DNA from: a bacterium UBP2_UBA2255
Lineage (GTDB): Bacteria; Edwardsbacteria; AC1; EtOH8
Direction of reading: 5' to 3'
NCBI GenBank assembly: GCA_002347565.1
Contig: DDXR01000049.1
Span: forward strand, 1-26,143
Length of the DNA: 26,143 nucleotides
Positions 7,073 through 16,579 of this stretch are shown here, one piece after another. The first letter of the stretch is position 1. The number at the start of each line of letters is the position of its first letter. The position numbers were made by a program, and so were the translations under genes. The notes under the pieces were generated by a model. The model searched no databases. It had not been told where the DNA came from and saw nothing but the letters and a program-made list of their open reading frames with translations.

Positions 7073-8377
7073 ATGGACGCCACGTTCCATATCGAGACCT
7101 ACGGCTGCCAGATGAACGTCTACGACTCCGCCCGGATCCGCGCCCTGCTGCTGGCCGAGGGCTGGCGCGAGGCGGGCGGCCCGGAGGCGGCCGGCGCCGT
7201 CATCCTCAACAGCTGCGCCGTGCGCGGCCACGCCGAGGAGCGGGTGCTGGGCAGGGTCGGCGAGCTCAAGGGCCTCAAGGCGGCGCGGCCCGGCCTGGTG
7301 CTGGCGCTGGCGGGCTGCGTGGCCCAGGAGCGGGGCCGGGCGCTGCTGGACCAGTACCCCCAGCTCGACATCGTCGTCGGCACCGAGAGCTACGACCGCC
7401 TGCCGCAGCTGATCCAAGGCGTCCGCAGAGGCGGCCCGCGGTCGTGCGACACCAGCTTCTGCTCCTGCGACCGTCTGCCCGCCGCGGCCGATTTCGAGGG
7501 ACGGCCGGCCGGGTACGCGGCGGTGATGCGCGGCTGCGACAACTTTTGCACGTACTGCATCGTCCCCTACGTGCGGGGCCGCGAGCGGTCGCGCCCGCCG
7601 CGGGAGATCGCCGACGAGATCGCGGCCATGGTCCGCCGCGGCCTGCGGGACATCACGCTGGTGGGGCAGAACGTCAACTCGTACCGCTACGGGGACGCCG
7701 ACTTCCCGGCCCTGCTGGCGGCCGCGGCCGGGGTGCCCGGGATCGAGCGCGTGCGCTTCATCACATCGCACCCCAAGGACTGCGGGCGGCGCCTGCTGGA
7801 GGCGATGGCCGACGGCCCCAGGGTCTGCGAGCACCTGCACCTGCCGCTGCAGTCGGGCAGCGACCGGATCCTGGGGCTGATGAACCGCGGCTACACCGCG
7901 GCGCGGTTCATCGAGCTGGCCGCGCTGGCGCGTTCGACCGTTCCCGGCCTGTCGCTGACCAGCGACGTGATCGTCGGGTTCCCGGGCGAGACCGAGGCCG
8001 AGTTCCGCGAGACCCTGGCGCTGGTGGCGGACCTGCGCTTCGACGCCGCGTTCACCTACCGCTACTCGCCGCGGCCGGGGACCAAGGCGGCCGGGCTGCC
8101 GGACCAGTTGCCGGAAGAGGTGAAGCTGGGCAGATTGGATGAATTGATCAAACTGCAGAACAGGATCACGCTGGAATCCAATCAAGCCGAAGTGGGCAAG
8201 AGCTTCGAGGTGATGACCGAGGGGCCGAGCCGGAAGGGCGGCGGACAACTGGTGGGGAGGACGCGCAGCAACAAGGTGGTCGCGTTTGCCTCGGATTCTG
8301 ATGCGGCGCCAGGCGCCATGGTCCAGGTGAGGATCAGCGGGGCCACGACCGGGACGCTGATCGGCGTGTCCGCCTGA
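7073..8377 (+). CDS. miaB: tRNA-2-methylthio-N6-dimethylallyladenosine synthase MiaB
   Basis: This 434-residue radical SAM enzyme methylthiolates i6A37 of tRNA. The UPF0004 domain supplies C12 ('YGCQMNVYDS'), C48 ('NSCAVRGHAEERV') and C82 ('AGCVAQ'). The radical SAM motif is C155-C159-C162 ('CDNFCTYC') followed by 'IVPYVRGRERSRP', the MiaB hallmark. 'LVGQNVNSY' and 'HLPLQSGSD' are also diagnostic. A TRAM domain (about 365-434) with 'GRTRSNKVVAF' would bind tRNA. Length is normal for the family. It lies 12 bases after mtaB, so the two modifiers of position 37 form one operon, closed by the terminator at 8395-8420. Confidence 0.96.
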   Translation: MDATFHIETYGCQMNVYDSARIRALLLAEGWREAGGPEAAGAVILNSCAVRGHAEERVLGRVGELKGLKAARPGLVLALAGCVAQERGRALLDQYPQLDIVVGTESYDRLPQLIQGVRRGGPRSCDTSFCSCDRLPAAADFEGRPAGYAAVMRGCDNFCTYCIVPYVRGRERSRPPREIADEIAAMVRRGLRDITLVGQNVNSYRYGDADFPALLAAAAGVPGIERVRFITSHPKDCGRRLLEAMADGPRVCEHLHLPLQSGSDRILGLMNRGYTAARFIELAALARSTVPGLSLTSDVIVGFPGETEAEFRETLALVADLRFDAAFTYRYSPRPGTKAAGLPDQLPEEVKLGRLDELIKLQNRITLESNQAEVGKSFEVMTEGPSRKGGGQLVGRTRSNKVVAFASDSDAAPGAMVQVRISGATTGTLIGVSA

Positions 8378-8394
8378 ATGTCGCTGCTCCAACG

Positions 8395-8420
8395 GCGCCC
8401 CCATCACGGGGGCGCTTTTT
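8395..8420 (+). terminator. Intrinsic terminator of mtaB-miaB
   Basis: An 8-bp GC-only stem (8395-8402 with 8408-8415) with loop ATCAC is followed by five T residues. It starts 18 bases after the miaB stop codon. Confidence 0.92.
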
Positions 8421-8434
8421 CCTTCACTTTTCGG

Positions 8435-8463
8435 TTGAAATTGAACGACTTATCAGATACAAT
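8435..8463 (+). promoter_or_regulatory. Promoter of the lipoprotein-mutS operon, predicted leaderless
   Basis: TTGAAA (8435-8440) and TACAAT (8458-8463) are spaced by 17 bp. Seven bases separate the -10 box from ATG 8471. The promoter directly follows the miaB terminator. It fixes the lipoprotein start, since an upstream in-frame start at 8378 would put the terminator and promoter inside the coding region. Confidence 0.7.
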
Positions 8464-8470
8464 CAAAGTC

Positions 8471-8950
8471 ATGAATCATAATCCCCGCACGCTGCGGTGG
8501 CTGGTCCTGGTCGCAATGATCGCCGCCGGAGGTTGTATTTTATTCCAGGGCTGCAGCAAGCAGTCGCCGACCCAGGCGCCGACGTCGACCGTTGTCACGG
8601 GCGTCGGCTCGATCACGGTCAACCAGACCTCCGGCTCGTTTGACGATTACTCGTTTGTCAGTGCGGGGCGGAATTACGGCAAGATCAAACTGGTGTCTTC
8701 GGGTGGCGGCAACAGCAGTTTCGAGGCATATGGGATCGTCCAAAGCAGCGCCACAGTCGCGCCGGAATCATTCCCCGGCATCAGCGCGGCCGTGACGTTG
8801 GGGTATTCCTACATCCTCCAGACCGATATCGCGCCGCACTTCGGGAAAGTGACGGTGACCGCGGTCAACGTCAACTCTGCCGCCCAGACGGTCACCGTCC
8901 AGTTCAACTGGTTGGTGCAGACCGAAGCCGGCAACCGGAGCCTGCAATGA
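8471..8950 (+). CDS. Small predicted lipoprotein of unknown function
   Basis: This 159-residue protein has a lipoprotein signal: basic N-terminus, hydrophobic residues 10-21, and cysteines at C22 ('AAGGC') and C28 ('LFQGC'), either of which could be the lipidated residue. After 'SKQSPTQAPTST', a typical flexible tether, comes a Ser/Thr/Val-rich and probably beta-rich domain with no recognised family motif. It is expected to sit on a membrane facing the periplasm. The start was chosen from the promoter at 8435-8463, because an upstream in-frame start at 8378 would translate through the miaB terminator. Its stop codon overlaps a possible ATG of the next frame (8947). The function is not recognised. 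Confidence 0.82.
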   Translation: MNHNPRTLRWLVLVAMIAAGGCILFQGCSKQSPTQAPTSTVVTGVGSITVNQTSGSFDDYSFVSAGRNYGKIKLVSSGGGNSSFEAYGIVQSSATVAPESFPGISAAVTLGYSYILQTDIAPHFGKVTVTAVNVNSAAQTVTVQFNWLVQTEAGNRSLQ

Positions 8951-8954
8951 ACGA

Positions 8955-8984
8955 TTGGCCACGGAGGCACAGAGACACGGAGAA
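8955..8984 (+). repeat. 'cacggaggcacagagacacggag' type micro-repeat
   Basis: A short degenerate tandem repeat is built from 'cacggag' and 'cacagag' units. Sequences of this type recur between genes in many unrelated bacterial drafts and often create false N-termini such as 'RRHRDTEN' (from general knowledge, not searched here). Here it lies between the lipoprotein and the SPOR protein. It would be translated only if the latter began at 8947. Confidence 0.65.
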
Positions 8985-8994
8985 CATCCTATCG

Positions 8995-9978
8995 ATGACC
9001 GGCCGCAAGGCGCTGCTTGTCGTGAGCCTGATCGTCGCGGCCGCCTCCGCGCCACTGTCGGCCGCCAGCGAGGAGCAGGAGTACAACGCCGCCTGGCGGC
9101 AGTACCAGTCCGGCAACACGGCCGCGGCCATCAAGGGGTTCTCCTCCTACCTGGCAAAACACCCCCGCGGCAAGTTCCTGCCCGAGGCGCATTTCACCAT
9201 CGCCCGGATCGAGCCCAGCGGCAACAACGCCTTCGTCCACTACCAGTTCATCATCGACAACTACCCGGGGCACGAGCTGGCATCCCAGGCGTCCTACGCC
9301 ACCGCCCAGTACTACCTCAGCCTGGGCGCGCTGCCCGAGGCCGCCGCCCGCCTGATCGCCACCTATTCGCGCTACCCGGCCACGGCCGGCGGCAGCGAAA
9401 GCCTGTACCGGCTGACCCTGCTGGCGATCGCCGCCGACAGCCTGGACAACGCCGGGCGGTACGCCCAGGCCTTCGCGGCGAATTACCCGGAGAACGCCCG
9501 CGGAGCGCAGCTGCTGACAGCCATCGCGGACCACTGGCAATCCCGGGACGATACCGCCCGGGCCAATCCCGGGTGGCGGGAGATCATCGAGCGCTATCCC
9601 CGCAGCGACGAGGCCGGCACCGCCCGGGAGCAGCTGCTGGCGAATGCCGGCGAACGGGAGGACGATGACGCCGAAGCGCCCGGGAACGCCGTCCCGGAGC
9701 CGGCGGCGGCCAGGACACCGCCGGCGCACCGGCGGAACGGGCTGCCCAAGGGCTACTATGTCCAGGTCGGCGCCTACACCAATCCAGCCGTGCTGCGCGA
9801 CTGGAAGGGACGGCTGGAGTCCAAGGCCTACCGCTGCGTCGTCGACAGCGCCGTTGGCGCTGGCAGGAAGACCTATCGGCTGCTGGCCGGCCCCTACGCG
9901 GACCGGAAGCAGGCCCAGGCAGCCGCGTCCGCCATCAAGGCCCGCGAGCGCATCAACGTCATCGTCGTGCAGAAATGA
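8995..9978 (+). CDS. Exported TPR-SPOR domain protein
   Basis: This 327-residue protein has an N-terminal signal peptide ('MTGRKALLVVSLIVAAASA'), then tetratricopeptide-like helical repeats. These have BamD/YbgF-style motifs such as 'YNAAWRQYQSGNTAAAI' and several 'YP' ends of repeats. A charged, Pro-rich linker (about 215-250) leads to a C-terminal SPOR domain (253-327) with 'YYVQVGAYTN' and 'YRLLAGPYADRKQA'. SPOR domains bind peptidoglycan stripped of stem peptides, often at the division septum, so a periplasmic cell-envelope role is likely. An in-frame ATG at 8947 exists, but it would place a micro-repeat in front of the signal peptide, so 8995 is preferred. mutS begins 31 bases later. Confidence 0.87.
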   Translation: MTGRKALLVVSLIVAAASAPLSAASEEQEYNAAWRQYQSGNTAAAIKGFSSYLAKHPRGKFLPEAHFTIARIEPSGNNAFVHYQFIIDNYPGHELASQASYATAQYYLSLGALPEAAARLIATYSRYPATAGGSESLYRLTLLAIAADSLDNAGRYAQAFAANYPENARGAQLLTAIADHWQSRDDTARANPGWREIIERYPRSDEAGTAREQLLANAGEREDDDAEAPGNAVPEPAAARTPPAHRRNGLPKGYYVQVGAYTNPAVLRDWKGRLESKAYRCVVDSAVGAGRKTYRLLAGPYADRKQAQAAASAIKARERINVIVVQK

Positions 9979-10009
9979 CCCGGTCCCTTCGGACCCGCGG
10001 GGGCCAGTT

Positions 10010-12589
10010 ATGAAAATGACGCCGATGGTCGCCCAGTACCAGCGGATCAAGCAGCAGCATCCCGGCGCCATCCTGCTGTTCCGGGTGGGCGACTTTTACG
10101 AGACATTCTTCGATGACGCCGTGCTGGTGTCCCAGTCCCTGGGGATCGTGCTGACCTCACGCGATCACGGCAAGGGCCAGGCGGTGCCGCTGGCCGGGAT
10201 CCCCCACCACGCCCTGGAGCGGTACGTCACCCGGCTGATCAGGGCCGGCCACCGTGTGGCGGTATGCGACCAGGTGGAGGATCCGCGCACGGCCAAGGGC
10301 CTCGTCAGGCGGGAGGTGACCGAGGTCATCACGCCCGGGACGGTGATGCGGGCCTCGCTGCTGGACGAACGGCGCGAGAACCTGCTGGCGGGGCTGTGCT
10401 GCGGCGGCGAGCTGTGCGGCCTGGCACTGTGCGACCTTTCCACCGGCCAGTTCCGGATCACCGAGGTCGTCCGCGCCGAGCTGGCCGACGAACTGCGCCG
10501 CGCCGGCCCGGCGGAGATCTTGGTGCCGTCGTCCCAGGCCGGCCAGCTGACCGGCCTCCTGGCCGACTATCCGGTCACCGCCCGCGACGATTACCATTTC
10601 GACCCGGCACTGGCCGAGCGCAGGCTGGCCGAGCATTTCCGGGTGGCGGCGCTGGAGGGTTTCGGCTGCGCCGGCATGACGGCGGCCGTCGGTGCTGCCG
10701 GTGCGGTGCTGCGGTACCTGGAGGAGAACCAGCGGGCCGTGCTGGGGCACATCGCGCGGCTGGTTCCGTACCGCCTGTCCGCCCAGATGCTGCTCGACGG
10801 CGCCACCATCCGCAACCTGGACCTGCTGCCCGGTCCGGGCGGCGGCGCTGACAACCTGCTGTCGGTGATCGACCACACCCTGACCGCGATGGGAGGCCGC
10901 CTGATCCGACGCTGGCTGGTGGCACCGCTGCTGGACACTGGCGACATCGCGGCCAGGCAGGACGCAGTCCAGGCGCTGGTCGACGACCGCCCGCGGCGGG
11001 AGGCGATCCGCGCCGCGTTGAAGCGGGTGCAGGATGTCGAGCGCCTGATCGCGCGCATCTCCTGCGGCCGGGCGGGGCCGCGCGACCTGCTGGGGCTGGC
11101 CGGGTCGCTGGCGCTGGCCCCCGGGCTGGCGCAGCTTCTCCCCGCCGGCGGGCTGTTCGACGAGCAACGGAGGGCGATCGGGGATTTCTCCGGGTTGTGC
11201 GCCCTGATCGCGAGCGCGGTCAGCGATGACTCACCGCCGGCGCTGTCGCAGGGCGGGTACATCAGGCCCGGCTACAACGCCGGGCTGGACGAGCTGCGGG
11301 CACTGGCCGCCGGCGACAAGGCCTGGATCGCCGGGCTGCAGTCCGAGGAACGCCGCCGCACCGGCATCGCGTCGCTCAAGGTCGGGTACAACGCCGTGTT
11401 CGGCTACTACATCGAAGTCAGCGCGGCCAACAGGGCGCTGGTGCCGGACACCTACCTCCGCAGGCAGACCCTGGCCAACGCCGAGCGGTTCACCACCCCC
11501 GAGCTGAAGGCCTATGAGGACAAGGTGCTGGGGGCCGAGGAGCGCATCCGCGGCCTGGAGTCATCGTTGTTCGCGGAGCTGCGGCAGCGGGTCGCCGAAT
11601 GGAGCGGGGCGGTGGCGGCCGCATCCGCGGCCCTGGCCACGATCGATGTCTGCGCCGGCCTGTCCGAGCTGGCGGACCGTTCCGGCTACGTCCGGCCCGT
11701 GGTCGACCAGCGGCCGCGCATCGCCATCACCGGAGGTCGGCACCCCGTGGTCGAGCACAGCGCCCGGCTGGGCCAGTTCGTCCCCAACGACGCGCTGCTG
11801 GACGACAGCGGGCACAGGCTGATCATCCTGACCGGTCCCAACATGGCCGGCAAGTCGACCTATCTGCGCCAGACCGCGCTGATAGTGATCCTGTCCCAGA
11901 TGGGCTCCTTCGTCCCGGCGGTCTCGGCCTCGGTCGGCGCGGTCGACAGGATCTACACCCGCATCGGCGCGTCGGACGACCTGGCCAAGGGGGTCTCCAC
12001 CTTCCTGGCCGAGATGACCGAGACCGCCAACATCCTTAACAACGCCACCGCCCGCAGCCTGGTGCTGCTGGACGAAATCGGCCGGGGCACCAGCACCTTT
12101 GACGGCCTGTCGATCGCCTGGGCGGTGAGCGAGCACCTGCACGACAGCATCGGGTGCCGCACGTTGTTCGCCACCCACTACCACGAGCTGACCGAACTGG
12201 CGGCGCTGTTGCCCGGGACGAAGAACTACTCGATGGCCGTGCGGGAGTGGGGCGACGAGGTGATCTTCCTGAGGAACGTGGTGCCGGGCGCCGCCGGCCA
12301 GAGTTACGGCGTCCAGGTGGCGCGGCTGGCGGGGCTGCCGGCCGGGGTGATCGCCCGGGCGCGCGAGGTGCTGCAGAACCTCGAAGCCGGGCAGTTGCTT
12401 CCGGACAACACCCCGCGGCTGGCGCGCCACCCGGGGCAGGATGCGGCGGCAGCGCAACCAGGGTTGTTCGGCGCTGGCCCCGATGAATTGCTGGCCGAGA
12501 TCCGGAGCCTGAACCCGGAGGCGATGACCCCGCTGGAAGCATTGACCAGGTTGTCGCGTCTGAAAGAACTTGCGGGCAAGGAGGACTGA
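10010..12589 (+). CDS. mutS: DNA mismatch repair protein MutS
   Basis: This 859-residue protein recognises mismatches and small loops and signals through ATP. The mismatch-binding Phe-x-Glu is F29-Y30-E31 in 'FRVGDFYETF'. Walker A is 'GPNMAGKST' (609-617) and Walker B is at D688-E689 in 'LLDEIGRGTSTFDG'. 'ATHYHELTEL' follows. Length and motif order match bacterial MutS1. The start at 10010 matches the usual short run before 'GDFYE'. The open frame extends upstream to 9644 but overlaps the SPOR gene. A poor Shine-Dalgarno precedes the start, so translation may be coupled to the gene upstream. The coiled-coil gene starts one base after the stop. No mutL is seen in the window. Confidence 0.97.
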   Translation: MKMTPMVAQYQRIKQQHPGAILLFRVGDFYETFFDDAVLVSQSLGIVLTSRDHGKGQAVPLAGIPHHALERYVTRLIRAGHRVAVCDQVEDPRTAKGLVRREVTEVITPGTVMRASLLDERRENLLAGLCCGGELCGLALCDLSTGQFRITEVVRAELADELRRAGPAEILVPSSQAGQLTGLLADYPVTARDDYHFDPALAERRLAEHFRVAALEGFGCAGMTAAVGAAGAVLRYLEENQRAVLGHIARLVPYRLSAQMLLDGATIRNLDLLPGPGGGADNLLSVIDHTLTAMGGRLIRRWLVAPLLDTGDIAARQDAVQALVDDRPRREAIRAALKRVQDVERLIARISCGRAGPRDLLGLAGSLALAPGLAQLLPAGGLFDEQRRAIGDFSGLCALIASAVSDDSPPALSQGGYIRPGYNAGLDELRALAAGDKAWIAGLQSEERRRTGIASLKVGYNAVFGYYIEVSAANRALVPDTYLRRQTLANAERFTTPELKAYEDKVLGAEERIRGLESSLFAELRQRVAEWSGAVAAASAALATIDVCAGLSELADRSGYVRPVVDQRPRIAITGGRHPVVEHSARLGQFVPNDALLDDSGHRLIILTGPNMAGKSTYLRQTALIVILSQMGSFVPAVSASVGAVDRIYTRIGASDDLAKGVSTFLAEMTETANILNNATARSLVLLDEIGRGTSTFDGLSIAWAVSEHLHDSIGCRTLFATHYHELTELAALLPGTKNYSMAVREWGDEVIFLRNVVPGAAGQSYGVQVARLAGLPAGVIARAREVLQNLEAGQLLPDNTPRLARHPGQDAAAAQPGLFGAGPDELLAEIRSLNPEAMTPLEALTRLSRLKELAGKED

Positions 12590-12590
12590 C

Positions 12591-15500
12591 ATGGACCAGG
12601 ACCGATCGCCGGCGGCCGATGAAACGGCGCGTGATCAGCAGGACGCATCGAGGGCCGGCGTCTCCCCCGCAGGCGACCAGGGATCGGATGGCTGGGACCG
12701 GCACCCCGGGGATGCCGCCGGCGGCGACGGGACGCAGGCCGAGCCGGCCGCCGCCCGCCAGCCGAAAAGGCCCTGGTGGAGCATTTTCCGGGTGCCGGTC
12801 ACTGACGGGGAAGCGATTGCCGTTCCGGACACGGAGGATGCCGGCGAGCACCCCGCCGAGGCAGCGCCTGAATCGGTCGCTGGCCGGGATCAACGAACAT
12901 GCCAGCCGGGGACTGCCGGCGGGCAGGCAGATGATCAAGGCGATCGGTTCCCGGACCAGAGCGACGAACAGGGGTCGCTGGCCGGCACCGGCCGACGGAA
13001 CAAGCGCGGGTTGGCCGAGCGGTTGCGTGATTTCAAGGAACAGCTGTTCCCCCCCGCGAACCGCCCGATCGACGATGGCGATTCCGACCGGACCGGGATG
13101 GTAGAGGAGTGCCCGGTGGACGAAGGCGGCTTCGAGGAGGCGATGGCAGGATGCGTCGCGGATGCTCCGACGACGGACACCCCGCCGGATGGCGGGACCG
13201 GGTCCGGGGCGCCGGGCGTCGTTGCCGCGGACGGGCAGATGGACTGCGAGCCGCAGCCGCAGGCCCCTGCGGCCGAAGGGACAGTTTCAGGGGATGCCGA
13301 CGGCGGGGAGCCGGGCGCTGCGACGCCCCTCCCGCGCTGGTGGCGCAGGCTCGCCTTTTGGAGCAAGCCGGTCACGGGAGACGGCACGGCCGCTGATCAA
13401 CCCGCCAGCAGCGCGGGACCATCGGAGTCGCCGACGCCGGAGTCCGCGCCTGCCGAGCGGCCCGCCCCGGAGGCCCCCGTCACGCCGACAGCCGCAGCGA
13501 CCGCTCCGGGAGAACCGGCCCTGCCGGGGACCAGCGGCGAGCCGCCGGCAGAGCGCGCCGGCGTGTCCCCGTTGCATTACGCCGGCGAGGCGCTGATCGC
13601 ATTCGGCGGATTCTTCGCCGGCCTGTTCCGGTCGCTGCGGCCCGGTCCCCGGGGGCCGATCGATGATGTGCTGGCCGCCAAGCAGGTTCAGCGTGAGCAG
13701 CTGGACCGCGAGATCCGAACGCACCGCCGGGCGGTGGCGGCGCTGGCTCGCAAGCTGCGCCGCGGGCGATGGGAGCGCAAGCGGCTGCTGGCCGACCAGT
13801 CGCGGTCCAGGGGCGAAGTCCGGCGGATCGACGCGCTGCTCCATGCGCGGGCGGCGGATGTCGAGGCGCTGGAACGGCAGGGCAGCGCCCTCCAGTCAGA
13901 GATCCAGCTGGCGGCGGCACGGCACGAGGCGCTGCTGAAGGACATCGACAGCGGGCACCTCCAGTGGGAAAGCCTGACGGCCACCGTCGCGCAGACCAAG
14001 GCCCGGTTGGACACGGTCACCACCGAGCTGGCGATCAAGCGCAATGACTCAGCCAGCCTGGACGCCTTGATGGAGGAACGACGGCGTGAGATGGACGCCG
14101 CAAAGTCCGAGCTGGCGTCGCTGGAGGGGATTCGCGACGCCACTGAGGGCGCCCTGCAGGATTTCCGGGCCCAGATCGCCAGACTGGACCAGGACCGGAT
14201 CGACCGGGAAGCCCAGATCCGGGAGTCGGCCGCCGAGGCCGGACGGATCGAGGCCCAGCTGGGGCCGCTGCGCCACCAGCAGGACGTGCTGGAGGGCGTG
14301 CTGACCCAGCTGCAGCAGGATGTGCAGCTGCGGCAGGAGCTGATGCAGAAGCTGCTGGAGGACGGCGTTCGCGTCAAGACCGAGGCCGACCAGCGGCTGG
14401 CGTTGCGCGACCAGCTGGCTTCGGCGATCGCCGACCTGACCGCGGAGAAGGAACAGCTGCAGCAGGACGCCGCCCGCTTCCGGAGCGAGACCAGGTCGCT
14501 GGAGGACGCCAGGCGGGCCGCCGCCGACCAGGCGGCCCGGGCCGCGGCCGAAGCGGAACGTCTGGGAACGGTGTGCGGCGACCTCGCCCGCCAGTCGGCA
14601 GACCTGGCGGCTAAGCAGGAGGCCTCCGGCCTGCTGGGCCGCAAGATCGAGGAGATGAAGAGCGAGGGGCTGGCGCTGGCCAAGAAACTGGACGAACTGC
14701 GCGGGCAGAAAGACCTGGCCGAAAAGGCGCTGAACTCGTACCGCCGCGAACTGGCCGCGGTCGACACCTCGCTGGCGCAGAAGAAATCCGAGCGGGAGCG
14801 GCTGGATCGAACGTTGCAGGAGGTCGCCCAGCGGGCCGCGCAGCGGGAACAGCTGATTGAGGCGGTGGAGGTGGCCGGCCGGCAGCTGCGGTCGCTTGAT
14901 GAACAGATCGCCGCCAAGCGCAGCGAGCACGACCAGGCGGACCAGCGGCTGCGGCAGGTGCGCGATTCCCTGGCGCGGGACGAGGGAGCGCTGGCCCGGC
15001 AGGAAGAAACGGCCCGGGTGCGGCGGGCGGAGCTGGAGGACATCGCTGTCCGGCACGCCGAATTCACCCGCCAGCTCAGCACCGGCCAGGGAGAGGTCGC
15101 CCGCCTGGCCGAGACCGGAAAGGCGCTGGTGGATGAGATCGAGCGCAACAACGCGGCCAAGGCCGCACTGATCGCCCAGGTCCAGGAACTGCGGAAGCTG
15201 GTGGCCGCCACGGCCCCGGAGAACGAAAAACTGCAGCAGCAGCGCCGCGAACTGGAGTCATGGATCAAGGAGGCCGTGCCGTTCCAACGGCAGCAGCAGT
15301 CGGAGGTCGAGGGACTGCTGGCGCGGGTCAAGGACCTGCAGCGGCAGCAGCAGGCGCTTGAGGAAGCGATCGCGGCCGCCCGGCAGCGGCAGGCGTCCCT
15401 GGACGACGACCTGGCGCACCTCGACCAGGAGAAGGCCATCCGCGCGCAATCGATCGAGGACGAGCTGGCGCGACTGGGACAGCGGCTGGCTGACGCCCAG

Positions 15501-16438
15501 GGCGAGATCGGCGACGCGGAACGGGAGATCCAGAGGCGCGCCGAGCAGCGGATGGCAGCGGTCGAAGCCATCAGAAAACTGGAAGAGGAGCGCGACCTGC
15601 TGCAACAGGAGACCCTTTCATTGGGGCAGCAGGCCGAGAAGGTGCGGCAGCTTCAGGCCAGGGCCGACGAGCTGGCGGCGACCATGGCGGCCGGCCAGAA
15701 GCGGCTGGAGGAGATGTTCCAGGAAAACCAGCGGCTGGCGCAGGAGAAGGCCGGGCTCCAGCAGGCCATCAAGCAGACCGAGGCCGAGCGCGACGCGGCC
15801 CGGGAGCGGCAACGGTCCTTCGCCGAGGAGGTGCAGCAGATCCAGAACAACCTGGAGTCGCTGCGCCAGACGCAGGACCGGATGAAGGACGACCTGGCAG
15901 GCCAGGAAACGATGCTGAAATCGTTCGCCGAGGAGAACGAGCGCTCCCGCCAGGCGCTGGCCGCCCAGAACGCGGACCTGCAGAACGAACTCGAGGAGAA
16001 ACAGCGGAAGCTCGACGCGGCGGCCGACATGCTGCGCCAGACAGAGTCGGAGATCTCCTCCAAGACCATCACCCGCGAACAGCTGGACGAGGCGATCGCT
16101 CGCCTCAGGCAGCAGCAGGCGGACGCCCTGGCCCAGGTGGCGGCGGCCACCGGAGGCATCGAGGAGCAGAAGAAGCTGGTCCAGCAGCAACTGGATTCGC
16201 TGATCACCGAGACCGAGAAGGCCAGGCGCTCCTACGCAGAGCTGGAAAAAACCGTGGGGGAAAAGGCGGCCGAGGAGACCGCCCTGCTCAAGAGGCTGAA
16301 AATGCTCTCGACCGAAGCCGGGCAGTACCAGAGCATGCTGAAGCAATGGTCCGAGCTTTCGCGCAAGATCGAGGAGCAGAAGCGGGTGCTGGAGGACCTG
16401 GAGCTGCAGGCCGAAAAGAAGTCGGGGCTGTTTTCCTG
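12591..16438 (+). CDS. Giant coiled-coil protein with disordered N-terminus
   Basis: This 1282-residue protein is of unrecognised family. Residues 1 to about 355 are low-complexity (Asp, Glu, Pro, Ala, Gly). Four short motifs are spaced through that region: P69-V70-T71, P159-I160-D161, P260-V261-T262 and P356-I357-D358. Each follows an aromatic or basic stretch. From about 360 to the C-terminus is almost continuous coiled coil rich in Glu, Gln, Arg, Ala and Leu with very few prolines. No Walker motifs are seen, so it is not an SMC or Rad50 ATPase. No signal peptide is seen. A weak hydrophobic patch (335-346, 'LIAFGGFFAGLF') might touch a membrane. The start follows 'aaggagg' (12578-12584), one base after the mutS stop, so the two are translationally coupled. 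A scaffold or filament role is conjecture. Confidence 0.85.
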
Positions 16439-16496
16439 ACAGGAGCGTGGCCCGACGCATAACATTCTATCCCGTAACGGATTTAGCCGAATTCTA

Positions 16497-16525
16497 TTGA
16501 CTTTGAACCGGTTTTGCCGTATACT
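16497..16525 (+). promoter_or_regulatory. Promoter of the oxidoreductase operon
   Basis: TTGACT (16497-16502) and TATACT (16520-16525) are spaced by 17 bp. The start of transcription would be near 16532, giving a leader of about 48 bases before ATG 16580. The surrounding DNA is AT-richer than the flanking genes. Confidence 0.68.
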
Positions 16526-16579
16526 TACCGCTGTTTTCCCGGATATCCGACGCGACATCAAGAGGTTCAATACCGCATC

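Noticed and set aside
6107..8407. 766-residue open frame on the minus strand across mtaB and miaB
   Set aside because: It is a GC-rich antisense shadow of two well-identified genes, with Arg/Gly/Ala/Pro-rich low-complexity sequence and no motif.
9982..9995. Hairpin ggtcc/ggacc between the SPOR gene and mutS as terminator
   Set aside because: Only 5 bp and no T-run; the genes are likely co-transcribed.
9644..10009. Upstream extension of the mutS frame by 122 residues
   Set aside because: It overlaps the SPOR gene in another frame, and MutS homologs begin close to 'GDFYE'; start 10010 gives the normal length.
13688..15571. 627-residue Ser/Arg-rich minus-strand frame
   Set aside because: Antisense of the coiled-coil codons (gag/ctg/gcc produce Ser/Arg/Ala strings); no evidence for a gene.
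12591..16438. SMC/Rad50-type ATPase
   Set aside because: Long coiled coil suggests it, but no Walker A, Walker B or signature motif is present at either end.
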